A stretch of 27,835 bases of DNA, taken from positions 1 to 27,835 of IMG/VR virus record IMGVR_UViG_3300032087_000708. One strand, written 5' to 3'. This DNA comes from a virus. Made by a program: the position numbers and the translations under genes. Below are positions 26,620-27,835 of this stretch, piece after piece (the first letter of the stretch is position 1; the number at the start of each line of letters is the position of its first letter). Under the pieces are notes generated by a model. It did not search any database, had not been told where the DNA came from, and saw only the letters and a list, made by a program, of their open reading frames with translations.

Positions 26620-27835
26620 TGCCCACAGCATGGCAAACATTTCCTGTAGAGTTTAGGGGTGGGTTAATATCTAACTTAACCCCATTGCAGCAAGGTACAA
26701 ATGCTGTTGGTTCTGCTACAGTATTACAAAACTTTGAAAATAACAAAGAGGGTGGCTACAGTAAAGTTTTAGGCTACACTAAACACAGTGATACTGCAGT
26801 TGCAGGTGAAGATGAAATACTTACAGTAAAGTTAGAAACAGTTTCTAATGTTATTGCAGCTAGAAAAATAAATGCTGCTGCTGTAAGTGCATATAGTTCA
26901 GATTTGGTTGCTGGAGACATAGGTAAAACAGCATACTACAGTAGTACAGGATCATCTTGGACTTTTGAAACTAAAACAACATCTTCTAATAGTTTAAAAA
27001 TAAGGCACACAGAAGCTAAACTAGGAAGTACAGAATATATTGTTTTTGTTGATGGGGTTAATTACCCTATGACGTATAATAAAAATAGTAATACATGGGC
27101 AGAACTTACTACACCTACAGATATTCAAGCTGCTAAACATGTAGCATTTTTTATGAATAGAATGTTTTATGCCAAGGATAACTTACTATCATTTACTGAC
27201 CCTGATACGGTTGGTACATTTGGTAACTTAGGTAGTGGTGTAGATAGTTTTGATGCTGATATAACTGGACTAAAAGTATTTCGTGATCAGTTGTTAGTTT
27301 TTACTGAAAAATCTATACGGGTTATTACGGGAACTAGTGAAGCTGATATGTTAAATAAACCTATTACTGAAGATGTAGGTTGTATTGACGGAGATACTAT
27401 ACAGGAATTTGGTGGTGATGTAATTTATTTAGGTCCAGATGGTCTACGGCTATTAAGTGCTACAGATCGTATTGGTGACTTTTCTTTGCAAATTCCATCT
27501 GATAGAATACAAAGAACATTTAACGATTTTAAAGCAGGTACTACTAATTTTTGTTCTACAGTCATTCGTGAAAAAGCACAGTACAGAATATTCTCGTACA
27601 GGCAAACAGAATCTGACTCTACATCAGCAGGTTTGTCAGCTACTAAGTTTGCAGCACAGGGTGCTGAAGGTATAAACTGGGGTACACTAAAAGGAATACA
27701 AGCACATGTAGCAGATAGTGCTATGTTTAGTGTAGATGAACGTATTGTATTTGCTAACGACGATGGTTATGTGTATAGAATGGAAAATGGAAATAGTTTT
27801 GATAGTGCAAACATAGAAGCTATTTATGAGTCTCC
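26619..27835 (+). CDS. Tail nozzle protein (P22 gp10/T7 gp12-like), 3' end beyond window
   Basis: Starts at the ATG sharing TAATG with the adaptor stop and stays open for 405 codons to the window edge. It begins MPTAWQTFPVEFRGGLISNL, then TPLQQGTNAVGSATVLQNFE and NNKEGGYSKVLGYTKHSD, a pattern typical of podovirus nozzle or stabilisation proteins (PxEFRGGLxxNLSPLQQG...NFExxxEGGYxxxxGY). Later are FVDGVNYPMTYN, KVFRDQLLVFTEKSIRVITG and YLGPDGLRLLSATDRIG, which look like beta-propeller blades. It would form the distal tail tube below the adaptor. Confidence 0.85.
   Translation, partial: MPTAWQTFPVEFRGGLISNLTPLQQGTNAVGSATVLQNFENNKEGGYSKVLGYTKHSDTAVAGEDEILTVKLETVSNVIAARKINAAAVSAYSSDLVAGDIGKTAYYSSTGSSWTFETKTTSSNSLKIRHTEAKLGSTEYIVFVDGVNYPMTYNKNSNTWAELTTPTDIQAAKHVAFFMNRMFYAKDNLLSFTDPDTVGTFGNLGSGVDSFDADITGLKVFRDQLLVFTEKSIRVITGTSEADMLNKPITEDVGCIDGDTIQEFGGDVIYLGPDGLRLLSATDRIGDFSLQIPSDRIQRTFNDFKAGTTNFCSTVIREKAQYRIFSYRQTESDSTSAGLSATKFAAQGAEGINWGTLKGIQAHVADSAMFSVDERIVFANDDGYVYRMENGNSFDSANIEAIYES

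Noticed and set aside
1-27835. Lysogeny or mobile-element genes
   Set aside because: No integrase, excisionase, CI-like repressor or transposase motif was seen in any frame; such genes could still lie outside the window.

Overview
This window is a contiguous piece of a tailed, podovirus-like bacteriophage genome. It is AT-rich and looks like the marine phages known mostly from metagenomes. From terminase onward the order is terminase small subunit, large subunit, portal, scaffold, major capsid protein, decoration-type proteins, fibres, a P22 gp4/T7 gp11-type tail adaptor, and a P22 gp10/T7 gp12-type tail nozzle that runs off the right edge. No tail tape measure, major tail tube protein or sheath is seen, which fits a short tail. 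No integrase, transposase, tRNA, CRISPR array or polymerase is visible. The host is probably a Gram-negative marine bacterium. A DUF1127 protein and a holin of the gene-transfer-agent 3-TM type point weakly to an alphaproteobacterium.

Left arm (1-2654, minus strand): eight small genes, one cut by the window edge, transcribed leftward and probably early. They include a conserved cysteine-rich phage protein with two metal-site-like Cys clusters, a 39-residue one-helix membrane protein, and several acidic small proteins. Their control regions share modules: perfect inverted repeats that contain -35/-10-like hexamers (1060-1097 and 1641-1681, with a longer nested relative at 2668-2759), a 14-bp near-palindrome GTCCAAYRTTGGAC occurring five times, and an identical ACGGAGTT ribosome-binding box in front of three genes.

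Divergent control region (2655-3525): about 870 bases without a gene, packed with inverted repeats, ATTGCA-type repeats, a perfect TGACACGTGTCA palindrome on a TTGACA box, and direct repeats upstream of the rightward genes. It separates the leftward and rightward transcription units and is the best candidate in the window for a replication origin or master control region.

Middle arm (3526-9512, plus strand): a tight run of small, mostly very basic proteins, then a lysis cassette (two small membrane proteins, a 3-TM holin, and an M15-type L-alanyl-D-glutamate peptidase endolysin). Inside it, a DUF1127 gene has its own promoter and an 8-bp hairpin that buries its Shine-Dalgarno sequence. A 45-residue Met/Gly/Lys protein overlaps its upstream neighbour in another frame.

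Right arm (9514-27835, plus strand): packaging, head and tail genes. A 1017-residue protein with a recurrent marine-phage N-terminal module sits between portal and scaffold. The capsid gene has its own strong promoter and a structured leader of about 200 nt. A 515-residue protein consists mostly of nineteen 20-22-residue GSFTLTGQ repeats. The main points of interest are the DUF1127 regulatory unit, the five-copy palindrome, the inverted-repeat promoters and the hairpin-rich divergent region.
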